Source: Roseococcus thiosulfatophilus | GTDB lineage: Bacteria > Pseudomonadota > Alphaproteobacteria > Acetobacterales > Acetobacteraceae | DNA length: 64,000 bases | Reading direction: 5' to 3' | Assembly: GCF_017311575.1 (NCBI RefSeq) | Contig: NZ_JAFFQY010000062.1 | Span: 154,797-218,796, forward strand | Part shown: in pieces, positions 1-8,673 of the stretch | Layout of the letters: the number at the start of each line of letters is the position of its first letter | How positions within the stretch are numbered: position 1 is the first letter of the stretch | Position numbers and translations under genes: made by a program | The notes under the pieces: generated by a model | Told to the model about the DNA's origin: nothing | What the model saw: only the letters and a program-made list of their open reading frames with translations | Databases searched by the model: none

Positions 1-2578
1 GGAAGGTGACGTAGAGCGCGCCCGTGCTGTCGCGGAATTCCAGCGACTGGCCGCGATAGGAAATCCGCACCTCGGAGGGCAGCACCTCCCGCGCGGTGGC
101 GTCCATGAAGTCCAGCGCCTCGCCCAGCGTGTAGCCGGGGGCGAGCGAGGCGGTGATGGTGATGGCCCGCACCCGGTCGGCGCGCGAGAGTGCCTGGGGC
201 CGCGCGCGCTCGCTCAGCGTCACCACGTTGGAGAGCGGGATGAGCCCGCCGGAGGAACGGATGAAGATGTTCTGCAGGTCATAGGGCGTCGAGCGGTCGC
301 CCTCGGTCGCCTGCAGCAGCACCTTATATTCCTGCCCGCCCTCGATATAGGTGCTGACCTCGCGCGAGCCGAGCATGGTCTCGATCGTGCGCCCCACCGC
401 CTGGATGGAGACGCCGAGATCGGCCGCGCGGCGGCGATCAATGTCCACGCGCAGCTCGGGCTTGGTCTCGCGGAAATTGCTGTCGAGGTTCAGCAGACGC
501 TCATTCTGCCGGGCGCGGGCCAGGAAGGTGTCGCGCCACTGGACCAGCGTCTCGTAGTCCGGCCCGCCGAGGACGAACTGCACCGGCGGCTGGAAGCCCG
601 ATTGGCCGAGCGAGGGCGGCGTCAGCGTGAAGCCACGCACGCCCGGCATGGCGGCGATCTGCGGGAAGAGCTCGCGCGCGATGGCCTGGGAATTGCGCTC
701 GCGCTGGTCCCACGGGGCCAGCCGGATGAACATGTTGGCCACATTGCCCTGCGGCGGTGGCTGGAAGCCGCCCAGGGTGGAGAAGACCGAGGCGGCCTCG
801 CCCGAGGCGACATAGCGCGCCCCCAGCCGCTCGGCATGGCGCAGGTGCTCCAGCATGTAGTTGCCGGTGGCGCCCTCCGGCCCGGTCAGCGGCACGATGA
901 TGACGCCGCGGTCCTCGGTCGGCGTGAACTCCTTGGGCAGCGCCTGGAACAGCAGCACCGACAGCGCCGACAGCGCCGCCGCCACCGCCATGACGACGAT
1001 GGGCATGTTCAGCGCGCCCCGCAGCAGCACGCGGAAGCCATTGTTCATGCCGAGGAAGAGCGGCTCCGTCATGCGGATGAACAGCCCGCTGGAGCCGTGC
1101 GGCTTCAGAAGCTTGCTGCACATCATGGGCGTCAGCGTCAGCGCCACCAGCCCCGAGAAGACGACGGAGGCCGCCAGCGCCAGCCCGAATTCCGTGAACA
1201 GCCGCCCCACATTGCCCGACATGAAGGAGAGCGGCACGAAGACCGCGATCAGCACCAGGGTCGTCGCGATGATGGCGAAGGCGATCTCGCGTGAGCCGCG
1301 GAGTGCCGCCAGCAGCGGCTCCTCCCCCTCCTCGATGCGGCGATGGATGTTCTCCAGCACCACGATCGCGTCATCCACCACCAGGCCGATGGCCAGCACC
1401 AGCCCCAGCAGCGTCAGGATGTTCACCGAGAAGCCCATGGCCGCCACCGCCGTGAAGGAGGCGATGATGGAAACCGGGATGGCGATGGCCGGGATGAGGG
1501 TGGCGCGGAAGCTGCGGAGGAAGAAGAAGATGACGCCGACCACCAGGGCCAGCGCGATCATCAGCGCGTGCTGCACCTCGTAGATGGACTGGGCGATGAA
1601 GCGGCTCTCGTCGTAGCCGTATTCGACGTTGATCCCCTCGGGCAGGTTGGGGCGGATGCGCTCCACCTCCGCGCGGATGCCGTCCGCGACCGAGAGGGTG
1701 TTGGCCGTGCTCTGCCGCAGGATGCCGAGGCCGATGGCATCGCGCCCGTTCAGCCGGTAGCCGCCGCGGGATTCCTCGGGCGCCACCTCGACGCGCGCCA
1801 CGTCGCCCAGCAGCACCTGCGCGCCGCCGGCCGGGTTGCGCGCCACGACCAGGGCGCGGAACTGCTCGGGGGTGTTCATGCGCGTGTCGGTGCGGACCGT
1901 GAGTTCCCGCTGGGTGGATTCGAGGCGCCCGCCGGGCAGTTCCACATTCTCGCGGCGGATGGCGTCCTCGATGTCCTGCACGGTCAGCCCACGGGCCGCC
2001 AGCGCCTGGCGGTCCAGCCAGATCCGCATGGAGAAGCGCCGCTCGCCCGCGATCAGGACCTGCGCCACCCCGTCCACGATGGCCAGCCGGTCCACGAAGC
2101 GCTGCCGCGCCACATTGGTCAGCTCCATGCCCGACATGCGCTCGGAGGAGAGGGCGACCCACATGATGGGCCGCGCATCGCCATCCTGCTTCTGCACGAT
2201 GGGCACCTGGGCCTGGGTGGGCAGGCGGGCGGCGGCGCGGGCCACGCGGTCACGCACGTCGTTCGCCGCGCTGTCCACGTTGCGGTTCAGGTTGAACTCG
2301 ATGGTGACGACGCTGCGCTCGTCGCGCGAGAAGGAGGTGATGGTGCGGATGCCCTCGATGCCGGCCACCGCGCCCTCGATCAACTCCGTGATCTGCGTGT
2401 CCACCACCCCCGCCGAGGCGCCGGTATAGGTGGTGATGACCTGGATGATGGGCGGGTCGATGCGCGGCAATTCGCGCACCGGCAGCCGGGTGAGCGAGGC
2501 GAGGCCCAGCACCACCAGCATCAGGCTCACGACCGTCGCGAAGACCGGCCGCTTGATCGAGATGTCGGAGAGGATCAT
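1..2578 (-). CDS. RND efflux transporter permease (AcrB/MexB family), 3' end cut by window edge
   Basis: Inner-membrane proton-driven pump of the resistance-nodulation-division family, exporting toxic compounds through a trimeric complex with the adaptor encoded just upstream. About 859 codons are present of a usual 1,020-1,050; the C-terminus lies beyond the left edge. The protein opens with the typical start MILSDISIKRPVFATVVSL (TM1), followed by a porter domain. A TM4 stretch GLVVDDAIVVLENIHRR holds the paired aspartates of the proton relay. A second porter half (PTEDRGVIIVPL) follows. The start codon is 16 bases after the adaptor stop, so the two are surely one operon. Substrate cannot be told from sequence. 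Confidence 0.93.
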   Translation of the reverse strand, partial: MILSDISIKRPVFATVVSLMLVVLGLASLTRLPVRELPRIDPPIIQVITTYTGASAGVVDTQITELIEGAVAGIEGIRTITSFSRDERSVVTIEFNLNRNVDSAANDVRDRVARAAARLPTQAQVPIVQKQDGDARPIMWVALSSERMSGMELTNVARQRFVDRLAIVDGVAQVLIAGERRFSMRIWLDRQALAARGLTVQDIEDAIRRENVELPGGRLESTQRELTVRTDTRMNTPEQFRALVVARNPAGGAQVLLGDVARVEVAPEESRGGYRLNGRDAIGLGILRQSTANTLSVADGIRAEVERIRPNLPEGINVEYGYDESRFIAQSIYEVQHALMIALALVVGVIFFFLRSFRATLIPAIAIPVSIIASFTAVAAMGFSVNILTLLGLVLAIGLVVDDAIVVLENIHRRIEEGEEPLLAALRGSREIAFAIIATTLVLIAVFVPLSFMSGNVGRLFTEFGLALAASVVFSGLVALTLTPMMCSKLLKPHGSSGLFIRMTEPLFLGMNNGFRVLLRGALNMPIVVMAVAAALSALSVLLFQALPKEFTPTEDRGVIIVPLTGPEGATGNYMLEHLRHAERLGARYVASGEAASVFSTLGGFQPPPQGNVANMFIRLAPWDQRERNSQAIARELFPQIAAMPGVRGFTLTPPSLGQSGFQPPVQFVLGGPDYETLVQWRDTFLARARQNERLLNLDSNFRETKPELRVDIDRRRAADLGVSIQAVGRTIETMLGSREVSTYIEGGQEYKVLLQATEGDRSTPYDLQNIFIRSSGGLIPLSNVVTLSERARPQALSRADRVRAITITASLAPGYTLGEALDFMDATAREVLPSEVRISYRGQSLEFRDSTGALYVTF

Positions 2579-2594
2579 GGGCCTGGCCTCGGGC

Positions 2595-3713
2595 TCAGCT
2601 CGTGGGGCGGGTCATGGTCTCGGTGACGCGCACGGGCACGTCGGGGCGCAGGCGCTGGAGGCCGCGCACCACCACCTGGTCATCGGGGCGCACGCCCTGG
2701 CGGATTTCCACCTCGCCCGCCAGCCGCAGGCCGAGCTGCACCTCCACGCGGCGCGCGCGCCCGTCGCGGATGGCGTAGACGAAGCTGCGCTCGCCCAGCG
2801 AGTCCAGCGCCTCCTCCGGCACCAGCAGGGCGGTGGGGCGGGTTTCGAGCGTGAGCTGGACGTTCAGGAACAGGCCCGGCCGCAGCGCCTCGTCCGAATT
2901 GTCGAATTCCGAAACCACCCGCATGGTCCGGGTGGCGGTGTCGATGCGCGTGTCCATCACCGTCACCCGCCCTTCGAAGACGCGACTGCCATGGGCGGCG
3001 CTGCGGGCGCTGACCAGGCTGCCGGGGCGGACGCGCGCCACATGCACCTCGGGGATGGAGAATTCCACGCGCACGCGGCTGATGTCGTCCAGGCTGGTGA
3101 CGGCGGTCCCGGGCTGGATCAGCGCGCCCACGCTCACCTGGCGCAGGCCCACGCGGCCGTCGAAGGGGGCGGTCAGGCGCAGCTCGTCGATCCGGGCCTG
3201 GATCTGGCGCAGGCGGCCGTCGGCGGCGCGGGCCAGCGTCTCCAGCTCATCCACCCGGGCGCGGGCCACGGCCTGGCCGGCCGGCAGGGCGCGGGCACGG
3301 GCCAGCTGGCTCTGCGCGTTGTCGAGGCTGGCGCGGGCCTGGTACAGCTCCGCGGCAAGGGCCTCGCTGTCCAGCTCCATCAGCACGTCGCCCGCGCGGA
3401 CATGCTGGCCTTCCTCGAAGCGGATGGCGGTGACCATGCCGGCCACCTTGGTGGTGATGGTCACGGCCTCACGCGCGCGGACGGTGCCCACGCTTTCCAT
3501 TCGCTCCACCACAGGTGCCTGCCGGACGGGGGCGGCCACCACCGCGACCTGCTGCGCGGCCGGCGCGGCGCGGGGCCCCTCGGCCGCCGTGGGGCGTTCA
3601 AGTCCCAGCAGGGAGAGCGGCGCGGGCACGCCCCAGGCGTCCGCCTGGGTGTGCCAGAGATAGCCGGCGCCACCGAGGACGGCGACGATGCCGAGTTGCA
3701 GCCAGGCGCGCAT
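2595..3713 (-). CDS. RND efflux periplasmic adaptor (membrane fusion protein)
   Basis: Periplasmic adaptor linking the RND pump to an outer-membrane channel. The 372-residue protein has an N-terminal hydrophobic anchor (about residues 5-22) and a barrel-sandwich half-motif with the characteristic EGQHVRAGDVLMELD. A short helical hairpin follows (residues about 130-190), then the second lipoyl half (LTAPFDGRVGLRQVSVG) and the beta-barrel and membrane-proximal domains. It is first in the operon with the permease. The start ATG follows a 190-base gene-free stretch that holds a near-palindrome, a possible operator. No outer-membrane factor gene is seen nearby. Confidence 0.93.
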   Translation of the reverse strand: MRAWLQLGIVAVLGGAGYLWHTQADAWGVPAPLSLLGLERPTAAEGPRAAPAAQQVAVVAAPVRQAPVVERMESVGTVRAREAVTITTKVAGMVTAIRFEEGQHVRAGDVLMELDSEALAAELYQARASLDNAQSQLARARALPAGQAVARARVDELETLARAADGRLRQIQARIDELRLTAPFDGRVGLRQVSVGALIQPGTAVTSLDDISRVRVEFSIPEVHVARVRPGSLVSARSAAHGSRVFEGRVTVMDTRIDTATRTMRVVSEFDNSDEALRPGLFLNVQLTLETRPTALLVPEEALDSLGERSFVYAIRDGRARRVEVQLGLRLAGEVEIRQGVRPDDQVVVRGLQRLRPDVPVRVTETMTRPTS

Positions 3714-3783
3714 GGAGCCTCAGGTTTTAACCGCACATGAATGGACCTCTTGCCGAAGCTCGGCAAGGGCGCTCTTTGGCGGT

Positions 3784-3800
3784 GGTTACGTTTCGTTACC
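3784..3800. promoter_or_regulatory. near-palindrome, possible operator for the efflux operon
   Basis: GGTTACG-TTT-CGTTACC is symmetric except at one position in each arm. It lies in the divergent intergenic stretch between the efflux adaptor gene and the Lrp-like gene, about 70 bases upstream of the adaptor start. No regulator gene is adjacent, so a role as an operator is only inferred from position and symmetry. Confidence 0.25.
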
Positions 3801-3902
3801 GGCAATTCAGGGGCGTTCGGCCCCCATTGCCCCGGGCGGGTGCATCCGTCGTGGACGGCCGCCCCCGCACGCGGCATATCCCGCGCTTCCTACATAGGGA
3901 GC

Positions 3903-4163
3903 ATGGTCGTGCGGGCAATCTTTGTGATGATCAAGTGTGAGATGGGCCAAGCCTACCGGGTGGCCCGGGAGATGGCCGACAGCATCGCTGAATTGTCCGA
4001 GATGCACTCCATTTCCGGCCAATATGACCTGCTGGGGAAGTTCTACCTGGAGCCGGAGCAGGATATCGGCCTCTTCGTGGTGGAGCGGGTGCAGAGCGTG
4101 GCGGGCGTGAAGGACACCTACACCCTGCAGACCTTCAACGCCTTCTCCTCCGGCAAGGGGTAG
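3903..4163 (+). CDS. stand-alone Lrp/AsnC ligand-binding (RAM) domain protein
   Basis: An 86-residue protein matching only the C-terminal ligand-binding domain of Lrp/AsnC regulators, without the DNA-binding helix-turn-helix. Typical landmarks are VRAIFVMIKCEMGQAYRVA at the start and the glycine-containing SISGQYDLLGKF turn that forms the effector pocket between subunits. Such proteins form dimers or higher oligomers and may bind amino acids or modulate full-length Lrp proteins. The ATG at 3903 was chosen because it gives the family's usual N-terminus; a longer frame upstream has no homology-like content. It is very common next to unrelated genes in alphaproteobacteria, so the context says little. 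Confidence 0.85.
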   Translation: MVVRAIFVMIKCEMGQAYRVAREMADSIAELSEMHSISGQYDLLGKFYLEPEQDIGLFVVERVQSVAGVKDTYTLQTFNAFSSGKG

Positions 4164-4346
4164 GGCGCGCATCAACCTGGGGCAGCCTGCCGCGTTTCTC
4201 CTCTGTTATGGCGCAGGAAGCCGGAAGGCGGCCTTCAACGGAGGCGCCGCCCGCCCCTCGCCACCTTTGGCACGGCGGCGCCACATTGCCACCTTCAACC
4301 GGCCGCACCCGCCTGCCTTGATGCCTGGGATAGAGGAGTGCCTTCG

Positions 4347-4619
4347 ATGCGAAAGCTCATCACCGCCTTGAGCCTCACGGGGCTGCTCGGCGTCGCGGCC
4401 TGCACCGATGCCTATGGGCGCCCGGACCCCGCCGCCACCGCCCTGGCGGGCGCGGGGGTGGGGGCTGTAGCCGGCCTTGCGATCGGTGCCGCGAGCCAAC
4501 CGCGCTATTACGCCCCGCCGCCGCGCTACTACGCGCCGGCGCGGCCGGTCTATCGCGGCTATTACGGCCCGCCGCGGGGCTATTACCACCGCCCGCCGCC
4601 GCGGTACTACCGCTGGTAG
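4347..4619 (+). CDS. small lipoprotein with glycine zipper and Tyr/Pro-rich tail
   Basis: A 90-residue envelope protein of unknown role. It has a short lipoprotein signal peptide ending in a lipobox (LGVAAC), then a glycine-zipper segment rich in G and A (ALAGAGVGAVAGLAIGAA). The tail repeats YY, PP and R in units such as RYYAPPPRYY and GYYGPPRGYY. The ATG at 4347 was preferred over a GTG nine bases earlier because a GAGGAG ribosome site lies eight bases before it. Glycine-zipper lipoproteins often sit in the outer membrane; the function here is not known. Confidence 0.8.
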   Translation: MRKLITALSLTGLLGVAACTDAYGRPDPAATALAGAGVGAVAGLAIGAASQPRYYAPPPRYYAPARPVYRGYYGPPRGYYHRPPPRYYRW

Positions 4620-4625
4620 GCTGCC

Positions 4626-6122
4626 TCAGCCGAAGCCGAGGAAGCCCTCCATTCCGCTGATGGGCGGTGCCGCGCGCAGCTTCGCGATGTCGGGCTTCGG
4701 GCGACCGAACTCCGCATCGCCGGCCAGCGCCGCCTCCAGCGCGGCCGCGACGCCCAGCACGAAGGCATCGCCGCCCCGCGGCCCCACGATCTGCAGGCCG
4801 AAGGGAAAACCCTTCTCGTCCAGGCCCACGGGCAGGCTGATGGCCGGGTGGCCCGTCAGCGTCACGTAGTAGGCCAGCGCCAGCCAGTGGAAGTAGGTGC
4901 GGGTCTTCTGCCCGTCGATCTCGCTCGGGAACAGCTCGCGCCAGGGGCGGGGGCTGATGGTGATGGCGGGGGTGATCAGCACGTCATGCTTCTCGAAGAA
5001 GCTCTGGAAGTTCCGGTAGATCACGGTCTGGCGGCTGGCGGCGCGGGCCTGATCCTCCAGGGAATAGCGCAGCCCCTCCTCCACATTCGCGATCATGTTC
5101 GGGCCGCACTTGTCGGCATGCTTCCGCACGCGGTCCAGGTGCGAGGCCAAGGCGCCCGAGGCCCGCAGCACCTCGAAGGCCTCGTCGCCGCCGGTCACGT
5201 CGGGGGTGGCGGTCTCGATCCGCGCGAAGAGCGAACCGCAGCCCTCCACGATGCGCCGGAACTTGCGGCGAACCACGCCCTCCACCAGGGCCAGGTTGAA
5301 GTCTTCGGTGGCGGCGACGCGCAGGGTGGAAAGATCAATCTCGCGCGGCGGGTGGAACAGGGCGGGCTCGCCCCGCACCGTCCGCGCATGCAGCGTATAG
5401 GCCAGCGGGTCACCCGCATCGTCGCCCGCCATGGCGGACAGCATCAGGCAGAGGTCCGGCACGTCCCGCGCCATCGGCCCCAGCACGGAGAGCGGGTTCC
5501 AGCCATGCCCCCGCCGCTCATTGGGCACCAGGCCCGGCGAGGGGCGGTAGCCCACGATGCCGTTGAACGCCGCGGGGTTCCGCAGCGAACCGCCCGTGTC
5601 GGACCCTGACGCCAGCGGCACCATGTCGCAGGCCAGGGCGACTGCCGAACCGCCCGAGGATCCGGCGGCATTGTGCGTGGGGTCGAAGGCGTTGCCCGTG
5701 GCGCCATAGACGGCGTTGCGGCTGTTCGCACCCAGGCCGAATTCCGGCACGTTGGTCTTGCCCAGCACGATGCCGCCCGCCTCACGCAGGTGGCGCACCA
5801 TGCCCTCGTCGCGCGTGGGGATGTGGTCCTTGAAGAGCAGGCTGCCCCAGGTGGTGCGCAGCCCCTTCGTCTCCTCCAGATCCTTGATGCCGAGCGGCAG
5901 GCCGTGCAGCGCGCCCAGCCGCTCGCCCTTCATCACGGCGTCCTCGGCGGCGCGGGCCTGGGTGCGGGCCGCGTCCACATCCATCGCCGTCATGGCGTTG
6001 ACGGCCGGGTTCACCTGGCCGATGCGCTTGAGGCAGCTTTCCAGCAGCTCCACCGGCGAGAGCTTCTTGCGGCCGATCATCCGCCGGGCGGCGGTGGCGG
6101 GCAGTTCGCAGGGTTCGGTCAT
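4626..6122 (-). CDS. amidase signature family hydrolase
   Basis: Cytoplasmic amidase of 498 residues that hydrolyses a carboxamide; the substrate is not predictable. The Ser-cisSer-Lys triad is visible: Lys about 80 in GLPLGIKDL, cis-Ser about 155 in NAAGSSGGSA and nucleophile Ser about 179 in SDTGGSLRNPA. Length and motifs are those of AtzF/GatA-like free-standing amidases. There are no gatB or gatC partners here, so it is not the tRNA amidotransferase. It lies 12 bases after the gamma-glutamyltransferase-like gene with its own GAGGAAA ribosome site, so the two probably form an operon acting on small amides or peptides. Confidence 0.92.
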   Translation of the reverse strand: MTEPCELPATAARRMIGRKKLSPVELLESCLKRIGQVNPAVNAMTAMDVDAARTQARAAEDAVMKGERLGALHGLPLGIKDLEETKGLRTTWGSLLFKDHIPTRDEGMVRHLREAGGIVLGKTNVPEFGLGANSRNAVYGATGNAFDPTHNAAGSSGGSAVALACDMVPLASGSDTGGSLRNPAAFNGIVGYRPSPGLVPNERRGHGWNPLSVLGPMARDVPDLCLMLSAMAGDDAGDPLAYTLHARTVRGEPALFHPPREIDLSTLRVAATEDFNLALVEGVVRRKFRRIVEGCGSLFARIETATPDVTGGDEAFEVLRASGALASHLDRVRKHADKCGPNMIANVEEGLRYSLEDQARAASRQTVIYRNFQSFFEKHDVLITPAITISPRPWRELFPSEIDGQKTRTYFHWLALAYYVTLTGHPAISLPVGLDEKGFPFGLQIVGPRGGDAFVLGVAAALEAALAGDAEFGRPKPDIAKLRAAPPISGMEGFLGFG

Positions 6123-6134
6123 GGCGAGGTTTCC

Positions 6135-7736
6135 TCAGTAGCCGATCACGCAGCCATCCTTGCGCGGATCGCTGCCGCCGATCAGGCAGCCGCGCGCATG
6201 GTCCATCAGGATGGCCTGGCCGCCGCCATGCGGCTTGTCCCAGGCCACGCAGCGATGGCCCATGGCGTCCAGCCCCGCCACCACATCGGCCGGGATGCCG
6301 CGCTCCACCTGGATCGCGCCCTCGCGCGGGAAGAGGCGGGCGAGGTCGATCGCCTCCTGCGGGTCGAGGCCCCATTCGAAGATGTTGGACAGCAGCAGGC
6401 TCTGGCCCATCGGCTGGAAATGCCCGCCCATGACGCCGAAGGGCATCACCGCGCGGCCGTTCTTGGTCGCCATGCCGGGGATGATGGTGTGCATGGGCCG
6501 CTTGCCGGGCGCGATGCAGTTCGGGTGCCCCTCCTCCAGCCGGAAGCCATAGCCGCGGTTGTGCAGCATGACGCCCGACTTCTCGGCCAGGATGCCGGAG
6601 CCGAAGCTCTCGAAGAGCGAATTGATGAAGGAGCAGGCGTTGCCCTCCTCATCCACCACGCAGAGATAGACGGTGTCCGCATGCACCGGGAAGAGCGTGC
6701 CGGCCGGCGGCAGCTCCGCCATGGCGCGGCCATCCTGGATGCCGCGGGCCAGGCCGTGCAGGTATTCGTCGGAGAGCAGGTGCTCCACCGGCACCTCCAC
6801 CTGGGCGGGGTCGGCCACGAAGGCGTCGCGGTCACGGTAGGCCAGGCGCGCGGCCTCGATGTGACGGTGCAGGCGCGTCAGCCCCAGCGGCCCGCCCTCG
6901 GCCTTCGGCATGTTCTCCAGCATGCCCAGGATCATCAGCGTGATGATGCCGGTGCCGTTGGGCGGGCACTGGTGGATGTCCATGCCCTTCCAGGACCGCT
7001 TGATGGGGGTGACGAATTCCGCCCCCAGCAAGGCGTCGGCGAAGTCCTGCTCGGTCTGCGTGCCGCCCAGGGCGCGCAGGGTGGCCACCATGTCGGCCGC
7101 GATCTCGCCCTCGTAGAAGGCGCGGGCACCGCCCTTGGCGATGGCGCGCAGCGTGGCCGCCAGCGCCGGGAACTGCATCTTCTGGCCCATCACGGGCGCC
7201 TTGCCGCCGGGCAGGTAGTGCCGCGCCGAGGCCTCGTGCCCCGCGAGCTTGCCCGCGGCCTCCGCCCAGTCATGCGCCACGCGGGCATGGACGTGGAAGC
7301 CTTCCTCGGCCGCGCGGATGGCGGGTTGCAGCAGGTAGCCCAGCTCCTTGCGCCCATAGGCCGCGTTCAGCGCCTGCCAGGCCGAGACGGCGCCCGGGAT
7401 CGTGACCGAATGGACCGAGGTGTTGACCATGGCGGTCAGCCCCTTGGCCCGCAGCGCCTCGGGCGTGGAGCCGGCGGACGCCCGGCCCGAACCGTTCATG
7501 GCGATCACATGGTCGCCACCAGCGGGCGCATACAGACAAAAATTGTCGCCGCCGATGCCGGTGCTCTGCGGCTCGATCACGCCCAGCACGGCGGCGGCGG
7601 CGATGGCGGCGTCCAGCGCATTGCCACCCGCCTTCAGCACCTCGATGGCGGCCAGCGAGGCGGCCGGCATGGAGGTGGCGGCCATGCCCCGGCCAGCAAT
7701 CACCGGGCTGCGGCCGGGCAGGTGGAAGTCGCGCAT
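6135..7736 (-). CDS. gamma-glutamyltransferase family protein
   Basis: N-terminal-nucleophile hydrolase of the GGT family, 533 residues. It self-cleaves before a catalytic threonine into large and small subunits. The likely nucleophile is Thr about 355 in HADTVYLCVVDEEGNACS. Other family landmarks are GGNALDAAIAAA near the N-terminus, TGIGGDNF and SLFESFGSGI. No clear signal peptide is seen, unlike periplasmic GGTs, so it may be a cytoplasmic acylase-type member. The ATG at 7736 was chosen over an earlier one because GAGGAAA stands about eight bases upstream. It is first in the pair with the amidase. Confidence 0.9.
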   Translation of the reverse strand: MRDFHLPGRSPVIAGRGMAATSMPAASLAAIEVLKAGGNALDAAIAAAAVLGVIEPQSTGIGGDNFCLYAPAGGDHVIAMNGSGRASAGSTPEALRAKGLTAMVNTSVHSVTIPGAVSAWQALNAAYGRKELGYLLQPAIRAAEEGFHVHARVAHDWAEAAGKLAGHEASARHYLPGGKAPVMGQKMQFPALAATLRAIAKGGARAFYEGEIAADMVATLRALGGTQTEQDFADALLGAEFVTPIKRSWKGMDIHQCPPNGTGIITLMILGMLENMPKAEGGPLGLTRLHRHIEAARLAYRDRDAFVADPAQVEVPVEHLLSDEYLHGLARGIQDGRAMAELPPAGTLFPVHADTVYLCVVDEEGNACSFINSLFESFGSGILAEKSGVMLHNRGYGFRLEEGHPNCIAPGKRPMHTIIPGMATKNGRAVMPFGVMGGHFQPMGQSLLLSNIFEWGLDPQEAIDLARLFPREGAIQVERGIPADVVAGLDAMGHRCVAWDKPHGGGQAILMDHARGCLIGGSDPRKDGCVIGY

Positions 7737-7849
7737 CAGGGGTTTCCTCGGCGGTTGGAATGTCACGTCCATTCTGGACCAGGGGTGGCGGCGCCGCAAA
7801 CCTGGGAAGACCCCTCGCCTCCCGCGCGGAAATCGGCTAGCGCGCGCAA

Positions 7850-8191
7850 ATGAGCGAGACGATCGGCTTCGATGATTTCCTCAAGGTGGACATCCGGGTG
7901 GGCACCGTCGTGGACGCCCAGCCCTTCCCCGAGGCGCGCAAGCCCGCCATCAAGCTCTGGGTGGATTTCGGCGAGGGGATCGGCGTGCGGAAATCCTCCG
8001 CGCAGATCACCACCCACTACTCCCCTGACCGGCTGATCGGCCGGCAGGTGCTGGCGGTGGTGAACTTCCCGCCCCGGCAGATCGGCCCCTTCCTCAGCGA
8101 GGTGCTGGTGCTGGGCGTGCCCGACGAGAATGGCGCGGTGGTTCTGCTGCGCCCGGATTTGACCGTGCCCATTGGCGGAAGGATGCATTGA
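7850..8191 (+). CDS. csaA: CsaA-type tRNA-binding/chaperone protein
   Basis: A 113-residue OB-fold protein of the CsaA family, related to the tRNA-binding domain of EMAP II and MetRS. Family hallmarks are DFLKVDIRVGTVVDA at the start, KSSAQIT in the middle and VLGVPDENGAVVLLRPD near the end. CsaA homodimers have been described as export-related chaperones with tRNA-binding ability. The stop codon overlaps the start of the next gene, indicating translational coupling. Confidence 0.9.
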   Translation: MSETIGFDDFLKVDIRVGTVVDAQPFPEARKPAIKLWVDFGEGIGVRKSSAQITTHYSPDRLIGRQVLAVVNFPPRQIGPFLSEVLVLGVPDENGAVVLLRPDLTVPIGGRMH

Positions 8192-8673
8192 AGGTGGCGC
8201 CACGTTATTTCACCGTCGGCTGGGACCAGCTGCACCGCGATGCCAAGGCGCTCGCGTGGCGGCTGATGGAACGCGGCCCCTGGACCGGCGTGGTGGCCAT
8301 CACCCGCGGCGGGCTGATCCCGGCCGCCATCATCGCGCGCGAGCTCGAGTGCCGGATCATCGAGACGGTCAGCGTCATCACCTATGACGAGGAGAAGCGC
8401 GGCGACCCCCGCGTGGCCAAGGCCCCCGCCGCCGCCGGCGACGGCACGGGCTGGCTGCTGGTGGATGACCTGGTGGACACCGGCACCACGGCCAAGCTGG
8501 TGCGCGCCATGCTGCCGGGCGCGCATTTCGCCACGATCTACGCGAAGCCCGCCGGCAAGCCCCTGGTGGACAGCTTCGTGACCGAGGTCAGCCAGGACAC
8601 CTGGATCCTGTTCCCCTGGGACACCGAGGCCCAGTTCATTCCACCGATCGCGAAGGCTGGGGCCGCGAAGTAG
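8188..8673 (+). CDS. gpt: xanthine phosphoribosyltransferase
   Basis: Purine-salvage enzyme that makes XMP or GMP from xanthine or guanine and PRPP. It is 161 residues long, the usual size. It shows the PRPP-binding loop LLVDDLVDTGTTAKLV and the substrate-hood segment WILFPWDTEAQ typical of the Gpt type. The TTG at 8188 overlaps the csaA stop by four bases with GGAAGGA just ahead; a GTG two codons later is an equally possible start. The 3' end overlaps the convergent CNNM gene by 38 bases. Confidence 0.92.
   Translation: MKVAPRYFTVGWDQLHRDAKALAWRLMERGPWTGVVAITRGGLIPAAIIARELECRIIETVSVITYDEEKRGDPRVAKAPAAAGDGTGWLLVDDLVDTGTTAKLVRAMLPGAHFATIYAKPAGKPLVDSFVTEVSQDTWILFPWDTEAQFIPPIAKAGAAK

Noticed and set aside
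4626..6122. GatA subunit of the tRNA amidotransferase
   Set aside because: The amidase triad is shared, but no gatB or gatC is present and the pairing with a GGT-like gene suggests a free-standing amidase.
5673..7853. 726-codon open frame on the plus strand opposite the amidase and GGT genes
   Set aside because: It is antisense to two genes with clear catalytic motifs. Its product is rich in His, Arg, Gly and Ala in the way typical of GC-rich shadow frames and shows no domain.
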